A stretch of DNA of 59,832 nt from Ferruginibacter sp. (lineage in GTDB: Bacteria; Bacteroidota; Bacteroidia; Chitinophagales; Chitinophagaceae): positions 1-59,832 of the forward strand of contig JANYGZ010000090.1 in assembly GCA_025362235.1 (NCBI GenBank). The letters are read 5' to 3'. The notes below the pieces were generated by a model, which was not told where the DNA came from, ran no database searches, and saw only the letters and a list, made by a program, of their open reading frames with translations. The position numbers were made by a program, and so were the translations under genes. Position 1 is the first letter of the stretch. Each line of letters opens with the position of its first letter. Shown in pieces: positions 45,337 to 54,800 of this stretch.

Positions 45337-46335
45337 TTATTTGGAAAGAATAATCATGGCCAATCCAATTATATACAATAACAGCATTACATTCAATAAA
45401 GGCTTTGTGCCGGACGGGGCTTTATCAAATTCTTTCCAAACATATATGCCCCATATTGCTGCAACTACTGTTGCTCCCTGGCCAAGTCCATAGGAAACTG
45501 CAGGGCCGGCTTTGCCTGAAGCAATTATACTCAATGACATACCTATGCTCCAGATAACACCTCCTAATATTCCTACCAAATGATCACTGGTTTTGCCCCT
45601 GAAATAATCTTTAAAAGATAAGGCCATTCCTGTAAAGGGCCATTTCATTTGCAGGCTGTTAAACAAAAAACTACTGAGTACTACACCAAGGGCAAAAAAT
45701 ACCAGTGCAGTATAAGGTGTTAGTTTACCTGTTTCCGGTATATTAAAATTGGTGACCATTGAACCGGCAACATATTTATAAAACAAACCCATTAGGCAAC
45801 CACTTACTATGGATAGAATCAACCCTTTTTTTGAAACTCCTTCCGACAAATTTGTCTGCAATTTTTGATAGGCTTTTGCATTTAATATTATAGCAATGGC
45901 TATTAATGCAACACCACTAAAAATCAACACAGGGTTGCCCTGGGGAATAGAAATATAATTTACAATCACGCCCAATACCAATGCAATACCAATACCAACC
46001 GGAAAGGCAACGGACATGCCTGCAATACCAATGGCCGCCACCAATAATATGTTGGCTAAATTAAAAACTACACCACCAATAACAGAAGAAAGTATATTAC
46101 CAGAATCTGCCTGTTTAATATCTTCCACAAAAGCCCTGCCCTCATTTCCATTACTTCCTAGCGTAAACGCAAGTACGAGCGTTGTAAGCAGTATGCCAAA
46201 ACCATAATCCCAATACAATAATTCAAACCGCCATGTTTTACTGGTAAGTTTTGTTGTATTGGCCCATGAACCCCAGCAAAGCATGGTGACAAAACAAAGT
46301 ATGATAGCGAGTGAGTAATTTTCTACAATAAACAT
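45337..46335 (-). CDS. GRP/ureide-permease-like DMT transporter
   Basis: 332 residues, ten predicted transmembrane helices. The N-terminal LCWGSWANTTKL and the next-helix motif FELLYWDYGFGILLTT are characteristic of the ureide permease and glucose/ribose-uptake branch of the drug/metabolite superfamily. It is third in a minus-strand run behind the ADP-ribosylglycohydrolase-fold protein and ribokinase (27 bp from the latter), which points to ribose or a nucleoside as cargo. Inner membrane. Substrate is inferred from context. Confidence 0.82.
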   Translation of the reverse strand: MFIVENYSLAIILCFVTMLCWGSWANTTKLTSKTWRFELLYWDYGFGILLTTLVLAFTLGSNGNEGRAFVEDIKQADSGNILSSVIGGVVFNLANILLVAAIGIAGMSVAFPVGIGIALVLGVIVNYISIPQGNPVLIFSGVALIAIAIILNAKAYQKLQTNLSEGVSKKGLILSIVSGCLMGLFYKYVAGSMVTNFNIPETGKLTPYTALVFFALGVVLSSFLFNSLQMKWPFTGMALSFKDYFRGKTSDHLVGILGGVIWSIGMSLSIIASGKAGPAVSYGLGQGATVVAAIWGIYVWKEFDKAPSGTKPLLNVMLLLYIIGLAMIILSK

Positions 46336-46362
46336 ACAGACGATTTTTAAATATTATGATGG

Positions 46363-47268
46363 TTAAAAACTTATTTCATTTCTGTGTGGAACTGATGCCT
46401 GTGCCCCCATTCTTGTAACAGAAATAGAAGCTGCCTCTATTGCAAATTGTACCGCTTTCTCCCAATCCATTTTTTCAGTAAGTGCAACTGCTATTGCGCC
46501 ATTGAAAGTATCACCAGCTGCTGTTGTATCTACTGCAATAACAGTAGGTGCAGCTGTGCTGAATTTTAATTGATTGTTTTGAAAGAAAGCTCCTTGCTTT
46601 CCTAAGGTAATAACTACATTATTTACACCTTTACTCAAAAAAATAGCAGCGGCCTGCGAAGCCGTTGCCTCATCACTTACCGGTATTCCTGTTAAAAAAG
46701 AAGCTTCTGTTTCATTGGGTGTTATCAAAAATAATCCATCCAATAATTCATCAGATAATTGCTGAGCTGGTGCAGGATTAATAATTACTTTTTGCTGGTT
46801 TTCCTTTGCATTTTTTGCAACTGCTGCAATTGCCTGCATTGGTATTTCTAATTGCATTAAAATGATTGCGGCTTCTGCTAACTGTTTTACTTTTTCAATA
46901 TCTGCAGGTAACAAATTTGCATTGGCACCAGGGGCAACAGCAATACAATTTTCTCCAGTTTTATTTACCATTATTAAAGCAGTACCTGAAGGAGTTGTTT
47001 TATCAATAAATACATAACTGGTATCAATATTTTCTTTTCCTAAACCGGCAATTGTTTGTTGTCCAAATATATCGCTCCCTACTTTTGTTACCAGTGTAAC
47101 ATCACCTCCCAACCTTGCAGCTGCTACGGCCTGGTTAGCGCCCTTTCCGCCCGCATTCATAAAAAATGTACCCCCTAATTTTGTTTCACCCGGTAAGGGA
47201 AGCTCATCTGTTTTTACAACCATGTCGGTATTAGCACTTCCTATTACTATTATTTTGTTTGCATTCAT
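46363..47268 (-). CDS. rbsK: Ribokinase
   Basis: 301 residues, PfkB family. The N-terminal GSANTDMVVKTDELPLPGE and GGKGANQAVAAARLGG bind the sugar; the C-terminal DTTAAGDTFNGAIAVAL supplies the catalytic Asp and anion hole. All features fit ribokinase, which makes ribose 5-phosphate. A close relative acting on another pentose or nucleoside is possible. A palindromic element of about 165 bp separates it from the upstream hydrolase gene. Confidence 0.92.
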   Translation of the reverse strand: MNANKIIVIGSANTDMVVKTDELPLPGETKLGGTFFMNAGGKGANQAVAAARLGGDVTLVTKVGSDIFGQQTIAGLGKENIDTSYVFIDKTTPSGTALIMVNKTGENCIAVAPGANANLLPADIEKVKQLAEAAIILMQLEIPMQAIAAVAKNAKENQQKVIINPAPAQQLSDELLDGLFLITPNETEASFLTGIPVSDEATASQAAAIFLSKGVNNVVITLGKQGAFFQNNQLKFSTAAPTVIAVDTTAAGDTFNGAIAVALTEKMDWEKAVQFAIEAASISVTRMGAQASVPHRNEISF

Positions 47269-47297
47269 TTAATAATTTTTACAATGTAAGAAGCTGA

Positions 47298-47462
47298 TTG
47301 AGTTAATTAAAATATTTGTTTGTAAACCCTGACGGCGGCTATCAGCCCTTCCGAAAAACCGGAACAGGCTGTCAGCGGTTATGTAAATTTTTTGAAAATT
47401 CTTGCTACATCCGCCGTCAGGGTTTGCAACCGCTGACGGGGCTGTAACATTAATTAACTCAA
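47298..47462. repeat. Nested palindromic (MITE-like) element between hydrolase and ribokinase genes
   Basis: Three concentric inverted repeats: TTGAGTTAATTAA (47298-47310 with 47450-47462, 13 bp), AAACCCTGACGGCGG (47324-47338 with 47411-47425, 15 bp) and GTCAGCGGTT (47371-47380 with 47428-47437, 10 bp, not strictly nested). The GC-rich centre contrasts with the AT-rich surroundings. It has no coding capacity. It could fold into a large RNA structure within the operon transcript. Confidence 0.75.
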
Positions 47463-47480
47463 AGGGTTTCTTAATTATTT

Positions 47481-49025
47481 TTATTTTTCAAACCGATGAA
47501 TTAATTGGCTGCTTGCTGTATTTGGTTTATCACTATAAATTAATATTTCCTGTATGTTGCAGCTATTGTCTTTATCAGGATTAATAATTTTCAATTTCAC
47601 AGTATGTTTACCTGCAGCAATTTTATATTTCCAGAATAGTTCATGGCGTCTTTCTTCAAATTTTGTAGGGAGCCTGGCGGTTTCTGTTTTAGTTCCATCA
47701 ACATACATCACTGCTTCAAAAACATAGTTTTTTCCTTCTACGAGGCTCTTCGCTTCTCCCTTAACGACAAAGCCTGTTCCATCAAAATCAAAACTAAATT
47801 CATCATTGATTGATTTGTTTACAAATATTTTATTAATAGGAAATATGCCGTCAAAACTTTTTTCCATTTTTACAGCTTTTGGTACCTGGATGGCAATCGT
47901 TACTTTGTCACCCTCTACCTTTCCGCCATTTTTTTCTATATTCATCAGTGCATGTTTAGTGCCTATTTCATAGATTTTATTGAGCGAAATTTCTGTGTAT
48001 TTAAAATTAATATCCTCTGCTTCTTTCAATCCCATTTTCCAATATGCCGGTATATTGCTGTAACCAAGCATGGTTCCTAAAATTCCTCCGGCAGATGATG
48101 GGTTACAATCTGCATCCTGGCCGCAACGGGTGGTAATTTCCAAGGTTTTGGTATAGTCACCATTACCATACAATAATCCCAAAACAACGTAAGCAGAATT
48201 AACCTTGGCATCAATATTAAAGGGGGCAAAAACACCTTCGGGGCAGCCAATATCTTCGGCCCATTTTTCCTGTATATTATACCATGTTCTTTTCCAGTCA
48301 TCCGGATTTGCTTTATGCCATTTAATTACGTCGGCTATACATTTATAATAGTCACTTTCTGCTGGTATAGTTTTTAATGCCTCTGTTACTATATAATTAA
48401 TATCATTGGAAGTAAAAGCCAATGTATAACAGGCCCCTAAATAAACTCCTCCAAAAAAGCCATCACCATAGTTCATTATATGGCCTATTTTATCTGAAAT
48501 TACTGCAGCAGTATTGGGCATGCCTGGGCTCATTAAGCCTGCGTAATCACATTCTATCTGGTAGTCGATACAATCGGCATGCGGGTTATTTTGCCACTGG
48601 CCGGAAGCTGGCGGCATTATGCCATTTAAAATATTATACCTTGCGGCCTGGTTAGCATGCCATAGCGGATAAGCCGCATGTGCAAATGCATTTGCAAAAG
48701 ATGCTGCCGGGGCATCCAACCCTTCTTTTTCAATGATATCAACAAATGTCAAATCCATATATAGGTCATCATAAAGACCGGCATTGTAAAGCATGGTGTT
48801 CTTTATATAGCCATCGTACCAGGGCACTGGTTGATACTGGTTAATGATGGTGCCATTATACCTGAATTCCATTGGGCCTCCAAAAGTTACTCCGATGGTT
48901 TGGCCAGCCCAGCCACCCATAATTTTATCTTTCAGTTGTTGTTTAGTCAGGGTGCTTGTTTTTTGTTGCGCAAACAAAAAATTAGAGAGAAAGGCAAAAC
49001 AAATGAACAGGTTAATTTTTTTCAT
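47481..49025 (-). CDS. Exported ADP-ribosylglycohydrolase-fold protein
   Basis: 514 residues. Signal peptide ending FLFAQ, so it works outside the cytoplasm, unlike classical ARH/DraG enzymes. The metal-site motifs of the fold are present: GGWAGQTIGVTFGGPMEF near the start, YDDLYMDLTFVDIIE, and TRCGQDADCNPSSAGGILG (Asp residues that bind Mg). A C-terminal beta-rich domain of about 140 residues (KVTIAIQVPKAV ... KIAAGKHTVKLKI) looks like a carbohydrate-binding module. With the following ribokinase and permease it suggests release of ribose from a ribosylated substrate. Confidence 0.85.
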   Translation of the reverse strand: MKKINLFICFAFLSNFLFAQQKTSTLTKQQLKDKIMGGWAGQTIGVTFGGPMEFRYNGTIINQYQPVPWYDGYIKNTMLYNAGLYDDLYMDLTFVDIIEKEGLDAPAASFANAFAHAAYPLWHANQAARYNILNGIMPPASGQWQNNPHADCIDYQIECDYAGLMSPGMPNTAAVISDKIGHIMNYGDGFFGGVYLGACYTLAFTSNDINYIVTEALKTIPAESDYYKCIADVIKWHKANPDDWKRTWYNIQEKWAEDIGCPEGVFAPFNIDAKVNSAYVVLGLLYGNGDYTKTLEITTRCGQDADCNPSSAGGILGTMLGYSNIPAYWKMGLKEAEDINFKYTEISLNKIYEIGTKHALMNIEKNGGKVEGDKVTIAIQVPKAVKMEKSFDGIFPINKIFVNKSINDEFSFDFDGTGFVVKGEAKSLVEGKNYVFEAVMYVDGTKTETARLPTKFEERRHELFWKYKIAAGKHTVKLKIINPDKDNSCNIQEILIYSDKPNTASSQLIHRFEK

Positions 49026-49222
49026 TTTAGCAGACGTTATATTTAATATGGCAGAAAAGAGAATTCTTTTTTAAATATAATATTTTAATAGTTAATGACT
49101 CTTTTTTTCTGGCCAACACATTTATAAAACGGCAAATCTGAATCAAAGAGCAGCTACTTAACCAATTCACTCTTTTTGACAGTTGACGTTTTTATTGATT
49201 ATTTTAAATCCCGAAACAACTA

Positions 49223-49230
49223 TAACTTTG
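49223..49230 (+). promoter_or_regulatory. Possible -7 promoter element
   Basis: TAACTTTG fits TAnnTTTG, but no TTTG lies at the right distance upstream. It is in the 443-bp gap before the methyltransferase gene. The gap also has a 15-bp palindrome (49391-49405) and a 14-codon frame behind AGGAG (49327-49371); nothing else is recognised. Confidence 0.35.
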
Positions 49231-49390
49231 CCGCGATTTAATAATTGATTTGCCTACATTCTTCAACATTGCGGCAGTTAAAAATTTAAATAAAAAGCGG
49301 TCTTTTTAATTTAAAATAATTAGGAGATGAGCACAGCAGACAAAGTTTTTAGGCAAGGGCTGAGGATTTAAGAGGCTGTAAGCGTTATTT

Positions 49391-49405
49391 ATATCACTGT
49401 GATAT
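49391..49405. promoter_or_regulatory. 15-bp palindrome upstream of the methyltransferase gene
   Basis: ATATCAC-T-GTGATAT is a perfect inverted repeat 63 bp before the start codon. It could be an operator for a dimeric regulator; no regulator gene is adjacent. Confidence 0.4.
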
Positions 49406-49468
49406 TGCTAATGGAAAAAATATTTTTAACTCAAACATCTCTTTTAATACAATCTAATACTATAATAA

Positions 49469-50209
49469 ATGGGTCTTTTACATTCTTTTGAAAGCAGTGG
49501 CAATTGGTTGTTTAAGCGCAGGGGCTGGCTGCCTGTTGTTTTATTTTTGCTTGCAGTGCCCGTAATTTTCACAACAGATTACAATAAGATCGGCGACAAT
49601 GTAAAATTATATACAGGTATAACCGCTGTTTTGGTAAGTTTTATTGGGCTTTTGATACGTGCGTACACCGTAGCTACAACACCTAAAGGTACATCAGGCC
49701 GCAACACCGATGAGCAAATTGCAGAATCTTTAAACTCGACCGGAATTTATGGTGTGGTCAGGCATCCACTGTATCTCGGGAATTATCTTATGTGGATTGG
49801 GATAGTAATTTATACCTTGAATTGGTACTTTGTTATAACTGTTTCATTAATGTATTGGTTATATTATGAGCGCATAATGTTTGCTGAAGAACGGTTTCTT
49901 GAACGTAAATTTGGCCAGGTTTATTTGGATTGGTCGTTAAAAGCACCTGCGTTTATTCCAAGCTTTAAGCATTTAGTAAAAGCATCCCTTCCATTCTCAA
50001 TGACTACTGTTTTAAGAAGAGAATATTCAGGAGTATTGAATACTGTAATTGGATTTTTGTTTGTGAATGTGTTACGCTATTACGCAATAAATGGAGAGTT
50101 TAAGTTTTTTGCATGGCAGGGGTATCTGCTGGGTGTTACGCTGGTATTGGTTTTGATACTTCGCACTTTAAAAAGAACCGGAAGGTTAAAAGAAGAAGGG
50201 CGATCTTAA
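49469..50209 (+). CDS. Integral-membrane methyltransferase (ICMT/LmtA-like)
   Basis: 246 residues with about six transmembrane helices. The C-terminal half of the catalytic core has the family signature GIYGVVRHPLYLGNYLMWIG and the later YYERIMFAEERFLERKFGQV, which bind S-adenosylmethionine. The opening SFESSGNWLFKRRGWLPVVL resembles Bacteroidota proteins proposed to methylate the 1-phosphate of lipid A, as LmtA does in Leptospira. That substrate is an inference; a general isoprenylcysteine-type methyltransferase is the safer name. It stands alone, converging with the signalling cluster across a repeat element. Confidence 0.8.
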   Translation: MGLLHSFESSGNWLFKRRGWLPVVLFLLAVPVIFTTDYNKIGDNVKLYTGITAVLVSFIGLLIRAYTVATTPKGTSGRNTDEQIAESLNSTGIYGVVRHPLYLGNYLMWIGIVIYTLNWYFVITVSLMYWLYYERIMFAEERFLERKFGQVYLDWSLKAPAFIPSFKHLVKASLPFSMTTVLRREYSGVLNTVIGFLFVNVLRYYAINGEFKFFAWQGYLLGVTLVLVLILRTLKRTGRLKEEGRS

Positions 50210-50338
50210 GCTTTTTTTGATAACAATTCTCATTGATTCAGGCATGACGTTTATATCGTTTTAAGGCTTAGAAGCTGTTATTGCTTTTATTGCTGTACCT
50301 TTTTGCGACGTATTTGAAAAAATCGGAAACTGGTAAAC

Positions 50339-50462
50339 GATTAATTTTTTCACACAAAGCCAGCAATGGTAACAAAGCGTACGAAGTAATACCTTGGTAA
50401 TAAATGGCATTTCTTTTTGTGTACTTTGTATTCTTTGTCCCCGTTGTGTGAAAAAATTAATC
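50339..50462. repeat. Intergenic inverted-repeat element, copy C
   Basis: 124 bp with perfect 19-bp terminal inverted repeats (50339-50357, GATTAATTTTTTCACACAA; 50444-50462). The interior has ACTTTGTATTCTTTG, matching copies A and B. The right end runs through the stop codon of the convergent cyclase gene, so part of the element is coding. Confidence 0.82.
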
Positions 50463-51497
50463 CATCACCTCATAAACACTCATTGGATTGGCTTTATTTT
50501 TCAAAACAGCTTCTCCTAATTTTTGGCAATTGAAAGATTCTTTTATTTTTAGGAATGTATTTTCATTGATCAAAATTTTGCCGGGGCCTGCAGCAGACTG
50601 AAGACGCTGTGCCGTATTTACAACATCTCCAATTACCGTATAATCTAAGCGGCGCAAATTAGCCGAACCGATATTGCCCGAAATCATTTCACCACTGTTA
50701 ATACCTATGGATACTTTTGGCGTAAAACTAAAACGCTCTGATATGGTAGGTAGTTTTTCAATTTGCGACCTTACTGCGATGCAAGCCTCAATCGCCCTGT
50801 CCAAATGATATTCGCCTCTAAAAACCGTCATTATGGCATCACCGATAAATTTATCAATATAACCACCCTGGTCAATAATTTCCTTTACCATTACATCAAA
50901 GTATTGGTTCAATAATTTAACTACGGTGTCGGGTTCTTCATTTTCGCTGATAGAAGTAAAACTGCAAATGTCAATAAAAGCCACGGTAGCTTCTATTGTT
51001 TCATTTACCATTAAGGATGTTTCAAATTCGTGACTGCCCATAAAATTTAATACGGTCTCGTCCACATACATCTTTAATATATTATTTTCCTTTATGGCTT
51101 TTAACGTTTCCCGTATCTGGGTAACATGATTGATAGTTTTAATGATTGTCAGCGACAGGTCTTCAAAATTGATGGGCTTGGTGATAAAGTCAAATGCGCC
51201 ACGGTTCATGGCCGTGCGGATATTTTCCATATCACCATAGGCAGAAACAATCACCGATTTTATTAACGGGCTCGATTCACTGAGCCTGCTTAATAAAGTA
51301 AGGCCGTCCATTTCAGGCATATTGATATCACTCAACACCATATCAACATCACCATGCTGTTCAATTTTATCCAATGCATCACTGCCATTTACAGCAAAAA
51401 CAAATTCGTATTGCTGCTCCCTTATTTTCTGGCGAAATTTTTGTTTGATTAGCATTTCCAAATCTGCCTCATCATCCGCGACTAATATTTTTGCCAT
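50457..51497 (-). CDS. Response regulator with adenylate/guanylate cyclase output domain
   Basis: 346 residues. Receiver domain 1-125 with acidic pocket DD (8-9) and phospho-acceptor Asp57 ([12 protein letters not shown]). A helical linker leads to a class III cyclase domain: [16 protein letters not shown] (first metal Asp), [12 protein letters not shown] (second metal Asp and substrate Lys), [14 protein letters not shown], and [16 protein letters not shown] (Asp for base choice, Asn and Arg for the transition state). All catalytic residues are present, so it should make cAMP when phosphorylated. Its start overlaps the stop of the upstream receiver gene by one base (TGATG). Confidence 0.93.
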   Translation of the reverse strand: MAKILVADDEADLEMLIKQKFRQKIREQQYEFVFAVNGSDALDKIEQHGDVDMVLSDINMPEMDGLTLLSRLSESSPLIKSVIVSAYGDMENIRTAMNRGAFDFITKPINFEDLSLTIIKTINHVTQIRETLKAIKENNILKMYVDETVLNFMGSHEFETSLMVNETIEATVAFIDICSFTSISENEEPDTVVKLLNQYFDVMVKEIIDQGGYIDKFIGDAIMTVFRGEYHLDRAIEACIAVRSQIEKLPTISERFSFTPKVSIGINSGEMISGNIGSANLRRLDYTVIGDVVNTAQRLQSAAGPGKILINENTFLKIKESFNCQKLGEAVLKNKANPMSVYEVMD

Positions 51498-51871
51498 CAG
51501 CTTATTGTTTTAAATTTTTCTTTTAATAAAGCAAAATCAACCGGCTTGGTTAAAAAAGCATCAGCGCCCAAATCTGTAGCTATTTTAAAATTTTCTGCAT
51601 CACCATAGGCAGTTATCATCATTACCATGGGCGGTGGTTTGTGATATTTTTGTTTTATGTGCCCTAACAATTCCAGGCCACTCATGCCGGGCATATTAAT
51701 ATCGGATAATATTAATACCGCTTCGTGTTCGTGCCCGTTAAGGTAGGTCAATGCATCTTCGCCCGAAAAGGCAAATACAAACTCAAGTGATTTATCCCTG
51801 ATTTCTTTTCTAAACCGTTGCTCAAACAATGTTTGGATATCCCTTTCGTCGTCTACTACTAAAATTTTCAT
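51497..51871 (-). CDS. Single-domain response regulator (CheY-like)
   Basis: 124 residues, receiver only. DDER (7-10), phospho-acceptor Asp57 in [13 protein letters not shown], Thr in [12 protein letters not shown], and Lys in [13 protein letters not shown]. It is closely similar to the receiver of the downstream cyclase protein ([20 protein letters not shown] against [20 protein letters not shown]), so one arose from the other. It lies 9 bp after the propeller kinase gene and is coupled to the cyclase gene. It may compete for, or relay, phosphate from the neighbouring kinases. Confidence 0.93.
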   Translation of the reverse strand: MKILVVDDERDIQTLFEQRFRKEIRDKSLEFVFAFSGEDALTYLNGHEHEAVLILSDINMPGMSGLELLGHIKQKYHKPPPMVMMITAYGDAENFKIATDLGADAFLTKPVDFALLKEKFKTIS

Positions 51872-51880
51872 TTATTGATT

Positions 51881-54800
51881 TTAAGATTTATATGGTAAGA
51901 TAATAATAAATTGAGAACCTTCCATCTCTTTTGTTTCCACTTTTAGTTCACCTTCGTGCCCTTTGGTAACTATTTCATAACTCATACTCAATCCAAGCCC
52001 AGTTCCCTTTCCGGTAGGCTTGGTAGTAAAGAAGGGTTGAAATATTTTATCTAAATCCTTTTTCTGTATGCCGTTACCATTATCACTAACTTTTATTTCA
52101 ACCTTATCATCTATTTTTTTTGTAGTTACTGTAACAGTAGGTTCATAAGCAGCTTGCTGATTTTCAGCCCCTCCTTTCAAGGCCGGGAAGCCATTTTTTC
52201 TTTCTGTTACTGCATAAAATGCATTGGTAATTAGGTTTAGTATAACTCTTCCAATTTCCTGCGGAATAATATTAATGATACCAATATTTTTATCAAAGTC
52301 AGTTTTTATCAGGGCGTTGAATGTTTTGTCTTTTGCCCGAAGCCCATGATACGCCAACCGTAAATATTCATCTGCCAAAGCATTTATGTCTGTAGGTTCT
52401 TTTACAATGCTGCCTGTGCGGCTGTGTTGTAACATTCCTTTTACAATGGCATCTGCACGTTTGCCATGATGATTTATTTTTTCTGAATTGTCTTTGATAT
52501 CCTTGAGTAATTCATTTACTTCCTCGTCTTCAATTTTTAATTTTTCATTTTTAATTCTTAATTCTTCAATAAGTTCTGCATTAACTTCCGAAAAATTATT
52601 TACAAAATTCAAAGGGTTTTGTATTTCATGCGCAATGCCTGCCGTGAGTTCACCCAACGAAGCCATTTTTTCGGATTGTATCAATTGGTTTTGAGTAGCT
52701 TTCAAATTTTCAAATGACTCATTCAATTGTGCTGTACGGCTTTCTACTTTTGTTTCCAGTAAAAGATTTTCTTTCTTTAACTGCCGTGAACGATATGCTA
52801 TAAATAACCATATTGCAGCAGCAATAAAAAGTGCATACAGGGAATATGCCCACCATGTTTTCCACCAGGGCGGCAATATGGTAAATGAAAACATTTTTTT
52901 TGATTCAGACCATATCCCGTCCGCATTGGATGCCATCAGGTAAAATTCATAATATCCGGGCGGGAGATTTGAATAACGGGCAACCCTTTCTGTACCTGCT
53001 AAAACCCAGTCTTTATTGGCACCCTTTAACTGGTAGCTGTATTTATTTTTAACTGGTTGGTCGTACTGAAGACCAATGTATTCTATTTCAATGTTGTTTT
53101 GATTGTATTTTAAACTAAGCCCGTTATTATCGATGGGATTTTCAAATTCAAAATCCTGTCCACCTGCTGTTAGCCTCGCAATTTGCACCGTAGGTTTTAT
53201 GGTGTCTAACTGAATATCGTTGGGATTGAAAACACAAAAACCATCTTTAGCTATTAAGGCAATTTTGCCGGATCTTGTTTTTATTGCGTGATCATTAAAG
53301 CCGTAATCGTGGAAAATGCTCAAAGAAGAGCCTTCTATGTTCTTCTCTATATAATCATCCAATTCTTTATTACTGCTGAATGTTTGAGTTTCTGTATCAA
53401 AAAATGCAGTGCCTATATCGCCGATAACCCATATTTTATTATTGATGGGAACTAATTTTAAAATAAAATTGGAAGGCCCCCCTTCGTTACGGCCAAAAGA
53501 TTTAAAGCTGTTTGTTTTTGGATCAAGTTTTATAAGCCCGTCATCATAAGTAGCCAACCAAACAATCCCTTTCTCGTCTTCATAAATATCATATACATCA
53601 ACGCCTTCCGGTAAGTATTTTTTTATTAAGCGTAGTTTTTTTGTTTGATTATCCAGCTTGTATTGTTGCAGCCCTTCAAAAGCCGGTCCTATCCAGACAT
53701 TGCCATTTCTGCCAATATGAAAATTGCGGTAAAAATTATATCTGAAATGAGCTGAATCAAAGCTTGCTGGTTTAAATTCTTTTCCGTCGGAAATAAAAAA
53801 ATCAGTTACTCCCCTGGATGCTTTTTTAGTTATTGCCCAATAATTGCCATTGTCATCTATACTTAATAATTTAAGTGAATCAGGAACTTTTACTGGCAAA
53901 GGTTTAAATGCTGCCTCCTTACCAGTGTACTGTTTATTTTCTGGTAACCTGGCGATACTTTCATTTGCGTAAGAAATAAAGGGGGTTGGTTGCTCCTTAT
54001 TATTTAATGGAAAAAAATCAACTTCTTTACTGTTTGTATTGTATTTAAATATTCCTCTTTCCCTGCTTCTTAACCAGATATTGCCTCTAACATCTTCTGT
54101 AATTTGACTGAAAATGATTTTCGCAGTATCGTTGCCGGGAATTGAAACATGTGTATAGTTTATAGGAGCCTTACGTACTTTAATTTTGTATAGTCCATTT
54201 CCGCGGGAGGCTACCCAAATATAACCTGACCTGTCTTCATATACCGACCAGATTTGTTCAGCACCCGGCTTATCGCCTTCTCTTAGTTCGGGTAAAGTAA
54301 TATCTAATTTTTTAAAAGAAGGAATATCGCTCCCTTCATCCGAAATGTATAAACCATCCAGAGTATCGGAAAAAGTGCCCAGCCAGTAATTATGATGTTT
54401 ATCCCTTATCAACTTACTTAGAGCGGATAAAAATTTATCATCATGTAAGTCGAATGTATTTTTTGTATGATCATAAATAAGGCTGCCAATCGTGGTTTTT
54501 TTAGTCAGGGGGTTAAATATATAACCTTCCAGGATAAGGCGGTTATTATCCAATTGAAGCAAATTAGCATCCGGATAAAAATCAGCTGGCAATTCATTTT
54601 TTTCACTTTTAATTTTATTATTTGCAGCATCGGTTATATTTATTTTTTCGAGCCCGGCATTTGTTAAAGCCCATAAAGAATTTTTTGTATTTTTTAAAAG
54701 TGCATTTACACTTGCTCCATACAATGGCTGATTTTCAAAAATGCTTTTTATTAGTATTTCAACCGAGTCGTTCAGTTTTGAATCCAGCTTAAATAACTGA

